64,000 bases of DNA, taken from positions 88,896,780-88,960,779 of the forward strand of contig JASWHV010000009.1 of NCBI GenBank assembly GCA_030760725.1, in the 5' to 3' direction. The position numbers and the translations under genes are program-made. Each line of letters opens with the position of its first letter. Position 1 is the stretch's first letter. Shown one piece after another: positions 31,917 to 43,310 of this stretch. Under the pieces are notes generated by a model, which did no database searches, was not told the origin of the DNA, and saw nothing but the letters and a program-made list of their open reading frames with translations. Source of the DNA: Neostapfia colusana. Taxonomy: Eukaryota; Streptophyta; Magnoliopsida; Poales; Poaceae.

Positions 31917-32188
31917 GGGGTTACAGTTGCCAAGTAGGGCAGCTAGGGTAGTGTAACCCAACTTTTGTAATCGGTGACATGTCGTGTAGGCAGTAGCGTA
32001 TGTATAGGTAGTGACGACATGAGCATGACTTCTCGGAGACCCGAGAATAATGTATCTTGTATAAAGTATATGCTTTATCAATATATGTGAATGTTGTGCA
32101 ACTTAATCATGTGTCACTTCAATACCTACTGTTACATATGGAATTTTAAGTAAGACATGTGCTAATCGCTGCTGTTTTGAATTTCAGA
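31917..32188 (+). other. Spacer between extra ORF and gag in F
   Basis: No ORF. It ends GCTGTTTTGAATTTCAG with one extra base before the gag ATG at 32189, a strong 3' splice-site-like sequence. Confidence 0.55.
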
Positions 32189-33424
32189 ATGACGCGTACT
32201 CTTGCCAACCCTGATGTTCGGGGTACTAGCCAAGGGGGAGAGACCTCCCAACAGCCTCCTGAGGACTCCTTGGGACAACAGCAGCAGCAGCAGCAACAGC
32301 AACAGCAAACACCGCCACCGCCACTGCCAACGGTTACATTGGCCGACATCGTCGCGGCAATGGCGGGTTCACATCAGCAGCACACGGAGTTGCTGCAAAC
32401 GCTTATCGCCAATACGTCTCGCCCAGAGAGACGTCAAGATCATGAGGAGCGTCAACAGAGCTCCTACTCCGACTTCCTGGCGACTCATCCCCCAGTATTC
32501 TCAAGGGCGGATGAACCTCTTGACGCGTACAACTGGCTCCCTGCAATAGAGATGAAGTTTGGGCTGCTCCAGATAAGCGAGCAGCGCAAGACTCAGTTCG
32601 CGGTCCAGCAGCTCCAAGGATCCGCGAGCACGTGGTGGGCCAACTTCTGTGCTTCACAGCCCACCGAACGAGTGATGACCCGGACGGAGTTCCGGACGGC
32701 CTTCAGGGCCTATCATATACCGCCAGGTTTAATGAAGAGAAAGACGCAGGAGTTCTTACACCTGCAACAAGGGAGCCGGAACGCGCTGGAATACTCCAGG
32801 GCGTTCAACGATCTCGCGCTCTACGCGTCGTATCACGCAGATACTGACGAGAAGCGGCGGGACCACTTTTACCAGGGGCTTAACCCGCTCCTGAAGGACA
32901 AATTGGCGATGTACAATCGCGGCAGCCTCAACGACATCATTGATGCTGCGATTGTTCAGGAGGACTCCGGCAAGGAGTTAGCGGCGGCGGAGAGAAAGCG
33001 AAGCGCGCCGCAAAGCAGCGGAGAAGGAGGCGGTCCTTCTCAGAAGTTTCGGATGGTGAATTGCCCACCATCAGGTCCCCGCTGGCAGCCACCACAGCGG
33101 TCGATGCCGTTCCGCAGTCGGCCGTATTCTTCACTGGCATTCAGGCCGGCACTGCCAGTACCACCTCCGCAACAACAGCAGCAGCGGACGATGCCCCGTG
33201 CGTATGCACCTCAGCAGCGCATGCCGGGCTTTCGTCCCCCGAGCACCACACCAGCAGCGGCCACATGTTACAAGTGTGGTCGTCCAGGGCAATTCGCGAG
33301 CAGTTGCCCGGAGAGGCAAGGCGGCGGAGTGGCACCGCAGTTTCGGGGAGGAATCAACCCCGGAACCCTACTAATGCGCGGCGGGCAAACCCTAGGCCCG
33401 GCACCGTCCACCAGCTTGCCATAG
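32189..33424 (+). pseudogene. gag of element F
   Basis: I start it at MTRTLANPDVRG (32189), because a 3' splice-site-like sequence abuts that ATG. An 11-residue Gln run from CAG/CAA repeats (about 32278-32310) and PPPP follow. The capsid domain has NWLPAIEMKFGLLQ, STWWANF and YHIPPGLMKRKTQEF. The zinc knuckle near 33269-33310 reads CYKCGRPGQFASSC: the His ligand is Gln, so zinc binding is probably lost. The frame closes at 33424 while the protease frame (-1 relative) is already open, giving an overlap that is either a programmed -1 shift or a mutation. Neighbouring families use one frame, so I favour mutation. Confidence 0.82.
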
Positions 33425-36400
33425 AGGACGTGCCGGAGGGCGAGCCAATCCTTGCGGGTAGGTTCCAACTCCACCAGCATCCCGCTATAGTACTGTTTGA
33501 TTCAGGTGCCACGCATAGCTTCATTAGCCAAGCTTTTATTGATAAGTATAGCTTGCAAATACTACCCACCGATAGTCCGTATGTGATCTGTTCACCGGGT
33601 GGGAAAATTTCAGCAAGCATGATGGTCCCAAAAGCTCCATTGTGCTTAGAGGGTAGAGTCTACCCTACGTCTCTCATAATCTTAGAGGGACAAAAGGTCG
33701 ATGTCATCTTAGGGATGTCGTGGTTAACCCGCCACGGCGCTATTTTAGACAGCGTCCTCCGAGTTGTGCACTTGAACTCAGAAGTGCACGAGTCTCACTC
33801 ATTATTTCTGGACAGTCCAGAAATAAAACTTCCAAGTGTCTATCAAGCCACAACCATCAGATTGGAAGATATTCCAGTGGTCCGAGAGTTCCCTGGCGTA
33901 TTCCAGGAGGATTTGCCGGGGATGCCGCTTGATAGAGATGTGGAGTTCAAGATTGAACTTGCACCAGGAACCATGCCAATATCCCGAAGGCCGTACAAGA
34001 TGGCGCCCAGGGAGTTGGATGAACTGAAGACTCAGCTCACGGACCTTCTGGAGAAGGGTTTTATTAGGCCGAGCTCCTCGCCATGGGGCTGTTCGGCATT
34101 ATTTGTCAAGAAGAAGGATGAGACGTTACGGCTTTGCATGGACTATCGTCCATTAAATGCCGTAACCATCAAGAACTAGTACCCGTTGCCACGGATCGAC
34201 ATGTTGTTTGATCAGTTGATCGAAGCAAAGATCTTTTCCAAGATGGACTTAAGATCCGGGTACCATCAGATTAAGATAAGGGCGGAGGACATTCCAAAGA
34301 CAGCTTTCTCGACGAGGTACGGACTTTATGAGTACCTGGTCATGTCCTTCGGCCTCACCAATACTCCAGCTCACTTCATGTACTTGATGAACTCGGTATT
34401 CATGCCGCAGCTGGACAAGTTTGTCGTGGTCTTCATCGATGATATCCTGGTATATTCCAAGTCGGAAGAAGATCACAAGAAGCATCTGCGTATAGTCTTG
34501 CAACGGCTGCGGGATCACAAGCTATACGCGAATTCAGCAAATGCGAGTTCTGGATATCGCAAGTGCGTTTTCTCGGACATATCATCTCAGCGGAGGGTAT
34601 CGCTGTAGACCCGAGCAAAATCACACAAGTGCTGAATTGGAAATCCCCGAGGACTGTTCACGAGGTACGGAGTTTCCTCGGACTCGCGGGATATTATCAG
34701 AGGTTCATTCCAAACTTCTCGAAGATTGCCAAGCCTATGACGGATCTGCTGAAGAAGGCTACCAAATATGTTTGGAGTCCAGCATGTGAAGCAGCATTCA
34801 AGGCTTTAGTCAAGCACCTAACATCAGCACCGGTTTTGGCGCAGCCAGACACAACAAAACCGTTCGATGTGTACTGTGATGCATCCGGCATGGGCTCGGA
34901 TGTGTGCTGATGCAAGACCGAAGAGTGGTCGCGTATGGATCACGGCAGCTTAGAAACCATGAGCAGAATTATCCAACTCACGACTTGGAGCTCGCTGCCG
35001 TGGTACTTGCACTGAAAATGTGGAGGCACTACCTACTCGGTAACCTCGTACATTTATATACCGACCACAAAAGCCTCTAGTACATATTCACTCAGAAGGA
35101 GCTGAACATGAGGCAGCGAAGATGGTTAGAACTGATAAAGGATTACGAAATAGAGATCCATTATCATCCGGGCAAGGCAAACGTAGTGGCAGATGCTCTG
35201 AGCCGCAAGTCACACGTTAACAATCTGACCATCACACCGTTGGAAGAGAGCGAACCACCACTGCATGTGATTCCACATGGAGCTCTCTACAACTTAGCTT
35301 TGATCCCCACCATCCGTGAAGAGATAGCGGCAGCCCAGAAGAATGACAAGGGCATGTCACATTTGCGGAGACGTGTAGACAGTGGGGACCTGAAATGTTT
35401 CCGGAAGGACGGAGGCGGCGTCCTATGGTTCAAGGACCGGATCGTCGTACCCCGTGACCCAGAATTACGGAAGAAGATCATTGATGAGGCTCACTTGTCA
35501 AAATTTTCTATTCACCCCGGCAGCAACAAAATGTATCAAGAACTCAGAAGCAAGTTTTGGTGGACACGGATGAAGCGTGAGACTGCAAAATACGTGTCCG
35601 AGTGTGATACATGTCGATGGGTGAAGGCATACCATATGCGGAAACCGGGACTGCTACAACCAATGGGCATTCCTGCCTGGAAGTGGGAGGACGTGAGCAT
35701 GGACTTCATTGTCAGTTTACCCACCACTCTTCAAAAGCATGATTCTGTGTGGGTGATCATCGATCAGCTCACCAAAGTTGCCCATTTCATCCCGGTCAAC
35801 ACCAGCTACAACGCCAAGAAGTACACTGAACTGTACATCTCACGGATCCTATGCTTGTACGGCGTACCCCGTACCATCATATCGGATCGGGGCACTTTAT
35901 TTGTGTCCCGTTTTTGGGAGCAGCTACACGCTGCCTTGGGGACGAAGCTGATCCGTAGTTCAGCATACCACCCGCAGACGGATGGGCAAACCAAGTGGGT
36001 AAATCAGATCCTAGAAGACATGCTACGAGCTTGCGCTATCAACCACGGCAAGAATCGGGATGATCACTTGCCGTTAGCCGAGTTCTCATACAATAATGGG
36101 TACCAAGCCAGCATCAAGATGGCGCCTTATGAGGCGCTATATGGGAGGAAATGTCGCACACCATTGAATTGGTGTGAGTCTGGCGAAAGGGTTACCTTCG
36201 GGATTTACCTTGTCAACAACGCGGAAGAAAGGGTTCGACTGATTCAAGCGAACCTCAAGGCCGCCCAATCCCGGCAGATACAGTATGCGGACCGGAGAAG
36301 ATGCCCACTACAATTTGAAGTCGGGGATCACGTATATCTGCGTGTGTCTCCAATGAGGGGCGTAAACAGATTCGGGGTGAGAGGAAAGTTGGCACCCCGA

Positions 36401-36506
36401 TTTATCGGTCCATTCCAGATTACTGAAAGATGTGGATCAGTGGCATACCGGCTACAATTACCAGAAGCACTTTCCGGTGTGCACGACGTCTTTCATATTT
36501 CCCAGC
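33390..36506 (+). pseudogene. pol of element F (protease, RT, RNase H, integrase), broken
   Basis: Protease DSGATHSFIS is near 33498-33527. RT has GMPLDRDVEFKIEL, SSSPWGCSALFVKKKDE and intact FIDDILVYSK near 34434-34463. RNase H has VYCDAS. The integrase zinc region runs HPGSNKMYQEL to CDTCRWVK, then MDFIVSLP, SDRGTLFVSRFW and HPQTDGQTKWVNQ: the catalytic Glu is Lys at 35993-35995 and the next Arg is Trp. Breaks: TAG at 34177-34179 (AAG to TAG), a 1-base deletion near 34528, a frameshift near 34893 and a TAG at 35078-35080. The end at FHISQL is the deletion junction, so the C-terminal tail is missing. Confidence 0.88.
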
Positions 36507-38245
36507 TATGAAGTTGCAATTTGAACAAATTCTATGTTCAGATTTCTATTTGCACACTATATATGAAGTTGCAATTTGAACAAATTCTTTATATTCAGTT
36601 ATTACACTTCTTAGCCACAAAGTTTGTATAAAAGGTATTTTCCTATTCCAAATAGGTTTTCAGATCTTCTACCAAATCCAAAACTGAAGTTTTTGCATTT
36701 GGAGACTTCATTTATCATTTTCTAATTATGCATACCTATTTTCCTATATTTTCAGATTTATTTTATATGCCTAAAAGTGAGTTTTATTATAAAATAGTAA
36801 GACACACCATCTAAACAGAATAGGTTCTGATCTAAATGTTCAATAATATATCTTTGAACTTCCTCTCTGATTTTTCTAGAACTAATAAATATGAATATCA
36901 TTTAGACAGAATTCATTTCAGCCTAAAATCTATTTTTAACTCATTCTAAAGTTTTCCAAGTGCTAGTAGAGTTTAAATTTGAATTTACAATGATTTTGCC
37001 TCACCTTTTAAATTTAAATCATAATCACATATTCAAATTTCTGAATTTTAATATCATATAGGGTCAAAAAGGTAAATCCACCCTACTACAGGGCCTAATT
37101 TATTATTTCATAAATTTCCAAGGGTCTAACTACACCTAACAGAGGGGTTTTCCTAATTTCTATTAAGTCCAGGGGTTAAAACTAATTTTTAATTGAATTT
37201 ACACGAATTTCTGAAGTTCCAGGGGCTAGATCAGAAGTTTCCGGGGCTAGCTCATGTTTTCCGAGATCCACAGGGGGTAGCGCGTAAGAATCCCAGCCTT
37301 TATAACGCGGGGTTGATGTGGACCGTCCGATTTAAAATAGACGGCTCAGATTAGATCATCGAACCGGTACGCGCGGGTTTTAATTCTACCGTGCGATTTA
37401 AAATAGATGGCCCTCAAGGGGCCACGTCGCCCTGGCCGGAGCCAGCCCGCGCGCGCGGCGGCCCGCGGCGGCGGGGGTGGCGATCTCGCCGGCGCAGCCT
37501 CGACTTTTGCCGCTACTCGTTAGAACTTGCATCTTTTTGCATGGATCGGCTGCGGAGGGGTAGGGGACGCTCACCGAGGGGTTTTCCAACACTCGGAGGT
37601 CCTGGAAGTCGGTCGGCGGCGAGCTTCAACGACGACGATCTTCGGTGCACGTCGGAACAGCTGCTAGGGCGCGAAACTTGTCGTTTCCTTCACGTGCAGG
37701 GCTCCCCGGGGGGCGGTGGAGCACGATCAGCGCGTTAGATCAGATAATACGAGCAATTATCGAAGGAAAACGGGGATTGATTCTTCGGTTCTCACCGGAG
37801 AGAAGAACGGCCGATCGGGGGGGGGGGAACAGGGCGATTGTCGGCGTTTATATATGCGGGGGAGGGCGGCGGTCTGTTGGGATCGAGTTTGAGACGTCCG
37901 GGACCAGAATTCGGGCTGGGGGCGCGGGTTTCCGGAGTTCGTTGAGATCGGGCGCGGGGAAGAGTCCGGCCGTTGGGGGCGCGCGGGAGGTGAGGGATGA
38001 CACGCGGGCCCCGCGTGTCAGTGAGAGGAAGAGAGGGCGTGCGGTTGTGGGCTGGCGCGGGGAATAGTGGGCCGGCTGGTGGGTTTCGGCCCACTGGCCG
38101 GTGGGGTTTTTCTTTTTCTTTTTTTCCTTTTCTTTTTTGTTTTGATTTTTATTTCAATTCCAATTTAAATTTGAATTTTTGCACCACATGCAATACGTCC
38201 AAAAAATTTTAAATTCCCCTTTTTAGAAGATTTTGGGGTGTTACA
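36507..38245 (-). repeat. 3' LTR of D, promoter-side piece
   Basis: Matches about 41545-43305 of D's 5' LTR and ends TGTAACACC (minus) at 38245. TATA is at 37847-37854. A run of 11 G at 37817-37827 expands a 5-G run of the sister LTR. The first 27 bases (36507-36533) repeat 36562-36588 exactly and are filler DNA at the deletion junction. About 1.4 kb of LTR between this piece and 18392, including the split ORF, is deleted. Confidence 0.85.
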
Positions 38246-38263
38246 GCTCTACACCCCTTAAAA
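38246..38263 (-). other. Polypurine tract of element D, altered
   Basis: Minus strand TTTTAAGGGGTGTAGAGC; the G run is broken by a T compared with C and K. This probably arose after insertion, since the LTR end is correct. Confidence 0.8.
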
Positions 38264-38290
38264 GAAATCTCGTCCTCGAGATTGGTGGTT

Positions 38291-39866
38291 CTAGGAAAAC
38301 AATTCCGGAAACTGTGCCTTAAGCTCGTCTTCTCGCTCCCATGTGGATTCCTCTTCTGAGTGATGCTTCCACTGCACCTTGCACATCCGGATTCTTTTAT
38401 TTCTTGTGAGGCATTCCATTGTCTCCAAAATCTTGACCAGTTGCTCGGCATAAGACAGATCCTCTGCTACGTCAACCCCATTCATGGGTAACATCTCTTC
38501 AGGCATCCTCAGACATTTCTTGAGCTGTGACACATGGAATACGTCATGCACATCTGATAGGCGAGCCGGTAGTTCTAGTTGATATGCCACTTCGCCTTTC
38601 CTCTCCAGAACTTGAAAGGGTCCGATGTATCGAGGTGATAACTTCCCTTTCACCTTGAACCGACAAAGTCCTCGGATAGGGGACACCTTGAGATAGAAAT
38701 AGTCCCCCACGTTGAAAATAAGCTCTCTTCTCCGTACATCGGCATAACTCTTTTGTCGGGTATGTGCTATCCTCAAATTGTTGCGGATTGCCCTCACTTT
38801 TGCCTCAGCTTCTTGTAGTACCTCGGGCCCAAACACTTTACTTTCCCCTGTTTGGTTCCAAGATAGGGGAGTTCTGCACATCCTCCCATACAAAGCCTCA
38901 AATGGTGACATCTTCATACTTGCCTGATAGCTGTTGTTATAGGAGAACTCTGCATACGGTATGTTCGTATCCCAACTCCTATTGTTCTTGAGCGCACACG
39001 CTCTCAGCATATCCTCAAGGATCTAATTGGTTCTTTCTGTCTGTCCGTCAGTCTGGGGGTGATAGGCAGAACGGAAATTTAGATGGGTTCTCATGGTTTC
39101 ATGGAACTTCTGCCAGAACCTTGAGGTGAATTGTGTCCCTCGATCTGACACTATCTTCTTTTGCACTCCATGGAAACACACGATCCTTTACATGTATAAT
39201 TCTGCCAATTTGGATCCGCTGTAGCTTTCTTTCACGGGGATGAAATGAACTACCTTGGTTAGCCTGTCGATGATGACCCATATCGAATCATATCCTGATT
39301 GGGTCCTAGGCAGTCCCACTATGAAATCCATACCGATTTCTTCCCATTTCCATTCAGGCACATTGAGTGGTTGCAATAATCCCGCGGGTCGTTGATGTTC
39401 TGCTTTCACCAACTGACATGTGTCACACAGGGCAACATGTTCCGCGACATCTCGCTTCATTCCATACCACCAATACCTGCTCTTGAGGTCATGATACATC
39501 TTCGTACTTCTAGGATGAATGGAATAGTGGGAATCATGAGCCTTCTTCAAAATCAATTCACGGATCTCCTTCACTTCAGGCACACAGATTCTTTTCCCGT
39601 GCCACACCGTACCTTGTTCATCCTCTGTGAAACCAGGGGCTTTATTATCCTTGATGAGTTCTCTAATCTCTTGTATCTTCTCGTCATTCTTCTGACCGTT
39701 GCGTATGTATTGCTCTAATGTGGAGTCCACTTCCATGGCGATGGCCTCACCACTATTCACCAGACATAGATTCAGTTTTACAACCTCTTCCTTCAGTTCT
39801 GTAGGCATGTCCTTTAAGCTTAACCTATTGACCTGCACCTTCCGGCTTAAAGCATCTGCTACGACG
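38291..39866 (-). pseudogene. Integrase and chromodomain-like tail of element D
   Basis: Minus-strand pol end. From 39866: end of RNase H (ADALSRKMQVN), then the integrase zinc region with HPRSTKMYHDL (HPG to HPR) and CDTCQLVK, the core with DFIVGLP and SDRGTQ, the AEFSYNNSY region, and a C-terminal chromodomain-like stretch (MCKVQWKHHSEEESTWE). Stops: TAA near 39188 (TCA to TAA) and TAG near 39030 (CAG to TAG). No frameshift between the three parts. Upstream pol, gag and PBS are missing; the sequence joins the 5' LTR end directly. Confidence 0.87.
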
Positions 39867-42800
39867 TGAAGGACAACCAGTTTCTCCGAAGAACAATCGA
39901 GTGGATATCACATGTATGCCAGGATCATTTTCTCATACATGTGATGACAAATAGTGAATCATCATTTATTACAAGCCAGGTGTCGAATATAAATATGTCT
40001 TACAAAGCATACGTCTCGATGGACGATAATAAGTTCATAACATGTAAATAAACTAGCAGCAGAATGTTATTCTTGTGGGCTCCATCACAGGCGTTGCTCG
40101 GGGGGACTCCATGAACCTAGAATCCTTCTTCGGGTCCGAAGTAGTGGTCATTGAACACCACATCATCCCCTTGACCTGAGCAGCAATTTAAACCAACAAA
40201 TATGCAAGTTTGAGTACCGTTGGTACTCAGCAAGTGTGGGAAAGTTATGTCATGCATGGCTAGAGCAAGGAGAGGTTGAACTCATGGTTAAAGCACTACG
40301 CAATTAATACCTAACACCTTAGCTTATTAAGCACCTACATTACTACATAGGTGAAATGGTCCCAATCTCCCAACCCATCATCATAATCAAATAACCATAA
40401 CATCATTTCCAATGTTAAGCTCCCCGCTTAACATCCACAACTTCCAAAGTCATCCTCCTCTAATCATGAATAAGTCCAAGCCGCTCTTGAACGTGACCAG
40501 GGCTGTCATGACAGTTTTGACTCTTCAGAGTTTGCACCACTGTACCCACATGTAGTGATTTCATCCCCCGTTGTCGGGTGGACTAAAAGAACCTCCATTA
40601 TGTCAGTGGCTACGAACCACATTCACACTTCCCAATTGTGTAGCCAGGAGATCACTACGAAGCCTTTACAAAGGGATTCCCGACGAGCGTGGGCCCACTG
40701 AGGTTTCACCCCTAACAGCATACAAGAGGCTCCAACCCCGCTGCAGTGGCCCCCTCTTGAGCCTTGCGGTTTATATGGTAGTCCAGCTGACACCTATTCC
40801 CCGCACCATCCAGACACCCATACTACACCGGTGATACACCTAATTAATTGGCCAAGCTGCCCCATCTCAGCATGTGGTTGGCACGGTAAAGCCAGGGTAC
40901 ATGCTCCATGAATCAGTCCTTAGGATCCAGGCAAGTACTAAACACAAACCCGAGTCTCGTGCACCCAGCACCAACCAAATCATCCAACTTTCCTCGATCC
41001 CTATCTCTACATAACTCATGATATCTCATTCAAGAGTAAGGTAAATAAATTGATGATTCTCATATCCCAATTATCCCATTCTAATCATGGCTAAGCAGAA
41101 GCGTATGAATAAATGACATGATAAAATAAATCCCAACCCAAGCCACAAGGAAACAAGGTAATGCAATATTAGGGAAACTTCCTAGCATGGGTTTTATATT
41201 TTATTTGACAATGCTAATAATTCTATCTACACATCCTAGTATAGGATTAAAGTGGTCAAGGACACTTGCCTTCTTCCTGCTGCTCTTGGAATGGAAAGTC
41301 TTGGTCTTGGAAGGGGAGAACTTGCTCTGGGGCAGGTTCTACTAATGCGAATACACATAGCAAAAGAAAACAACAATCCATAAGACATAGTTCACACTTT
41401 CACTTCATACAAACCACACATACATACCTATGAAAGTCATTCACATTTCTAAGTGTTGTGGTTACTCTACATGTGTTGATTTTTGGCCTACATTCACCTT
41501 TAAACATATGTATATTATTTCTAATTTCTATGTTCAGATTTCTATTTGCACACTATATATGAAGTTCCAATTTGAACAAATTCTTTATATTCAGTTATTC
41601 CACTTCTTAGCCACAAAGTTTGTATAAAAGGTATTTTCCTATTCCAAATAGGTTTTCAGATCTTCTACCAAATCCTGAACTGAAGTTTTTGGATTTGGAG
41701 ACTTCATTTATCATTTTCTAATTATGCATACCTATTTTCCTATATTTTTCAGATTTATTTTCTATGCCTAAAAGTGAGTTTTATTATGAAAATAGTAAGA
41801 CACACCATCTAAACAGAATAGGTTCTGATCTAAATGTTCAATAATATATCTTTGAACTTCCTCTCTGATGTGGAACAAATTAAATTTATTTTATTAGTTT
41901 TTAGAATTATTTCCTAGCCTAAAATATGTTTCTAGAACTAATAAATATGAATATCATTTAGACAGAATTCATTTCAGCCTAAAATCTCTTTTTAACTCAT
42001 TCTAAAATTTTGCAAGTGCTAGTAGAGTTTAAATTTGAATTTACAATGTGTTTGCCTCACCTTTTAAATTTAAATCCTAATCACATATTCAAATTTCTGA
42101 ATTTTAATATCATATAGGGTCAAAAAGGTAAATCCACCCTACTACAGGGTCTAATTTATTATTTCATAAATTTCCAAGGGTCTAACTACACCTAACAGAG
42201 GGGTTTTCCTAATTTTTACTAAGTCCAGGGGCTAAAACTGTTTTTTAATTGAATTTACACGAATTTCTGAAGTTCCAGGGGCTAGATCAGAAGTTTCCAT
42301 GGCTAGCTCATGTTTTCCGAGATCCCCAGGGGGTAGCACGTAAGAATCCCGGCCTTTATAACGCGGGGCTGATGTGGACCGTCCGATTTAAAATAGACGG
42401 CTTAGATTAGATCATCGAACCGGTACGCACGGGTTTTAATTCTACCGTGCGATTTAAAATATACGGCCCTCAAGGGGCCACGTCGCCCTGGCCGGAGCCA
42501 GCCCGCGCGCGCGGCGGCGCGCGGCGGCGGGGGTGGCGATCTCGCCGGCGCAGCCTCGGCTTTTGCCGCTACTCGTTAGAACTTGCATCTTTTTGCATGG
42601 ATCGGCTGCGGAGGGGTAGGGGACGCTCACCGAGGGGTTTTCCAACACTCGGAGGTCCTGGAAGTCGATCGGCGGCGAGCTTCAACGGCGACGATCTTTG
42701 GTGCACGTCGGAACAGCTGCTAGGGCGCGAAACTTGTCATTTCCTTCACGTGCAGGGCTCCCTGGGGGCGGTGGAGCACAATCAGCGCGTTAGATCAGAT

Positions 42801-43305
42801 AATCCGAGCAATGATCGAAGGAAAACGGGGATTGAATCTTCGGTTCTCACCGGAGAGAAGAACGGCCGATCGGGGGAAAAATAGGTCGATTGTCGGCGTT
42901 TATATAGGCGAGGGAGGGCGGCGGTCTGTTGGGATCGAGTTTTAGACATCCGGCACCAGAATTCGGGCTGGGGGCGCGGGTTTCCGGAGTTCGTTGAGAT
43001 CGGGGGCGGGGAAGAGTCCGGCCGTTGTGGGCGCGCGGGAGGTGAGGGATGACACGCGGGCCCCACGTGTCAGTGAGAGGAAGAGAGGGCACGCGGTTGT
43101 GGGCTGGCACGGGGGAGTAGTGGGCCGGCTGGTGGGTTTTGGCCCACTGGCCGTTGGGGTTTTTCTTTTCCTTTTTTTCTTTTTCCTTTTCTTTTCTGTT
43201 TTGATTTGAATTTGAATTCCAATTTAAATTTGAATTTTTTGCACCACATGCAATACGTCCAAAAAATTTTAAATTCCCCTCTTTAGCAGATTTTGGAGTG
43301 TTACA
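39867..43305 (-). repeat. 5' LTR of element D
   Basis: On the minus strand it runs from TGTAACACTCC (43305) to a damaged terminus near 39867 (CAACCAG in place of CACCCGG), where it abuts RNase H. TATA is at 42899-42906, hairpin GAGTACC-GTT-GGTACTC at 40212-40228. Only this and E's LTR share several subfamily bases; C and K form the other subgroup. Confidence 0.86.
40117..41338 (-). other. Putative split small ORF inside the D 5' LTR
   Basis: Minus strand block 1, 41338-41270 (69 nt), encodes PAPEQVLPFQDQDFPF then QEQQEE; block 2, 40175-40117 (59 nt), ends at a TAG at 40119-40117. Both are open, with the same phase as in C and E. The donor is again GC-type. Confidence 0.5.
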
Positions 43306-43310
43306 TAAGC
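43306..43310. repeat. Target-site duplication of element D, right copy
   Basis: TAAGC directly after the LTR terminus at 43305; partner at 18144-18148. Confidence 0.85.

Larger units (their letters stand above)
27327..36506 (+). mobile_element. Ty3/gypsy element F, both ends damaged
   Basis: Starts TGTAAGGGCC inside E's integrase; the 5 bases before are CTTTG. The 5' LTR lacks its 3' end and the PBS. The coiled-coil ORF, gag and pol follow. Pol stops at FHISQL (36506), where the deletion junction joins D's LTR. The chromodomain-like tail, PPT and 3' LTR are gone. Confidence 0.85.
18149..43305 (-). mobile_element. Ty3/gypsy (Tekay/Del-like) element D with E and F nested inside
   Basis: The outer limits are LTR termini (TGTCACACCC at 18149; TGTTACA, minus TGTAACACTCC, at 43305) flanked by TAAGC. 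Its own sequence survives in three places: 18149-18392 and 36507-38245 (two pieces of the 3' LTR), 38246-39866 (PPT and end of pol), and 39867-43305 (5' LTR). Protease, RT, gag, any extra ORF and the PBS are missing at the junction near 39866. Confidence 0.8.
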
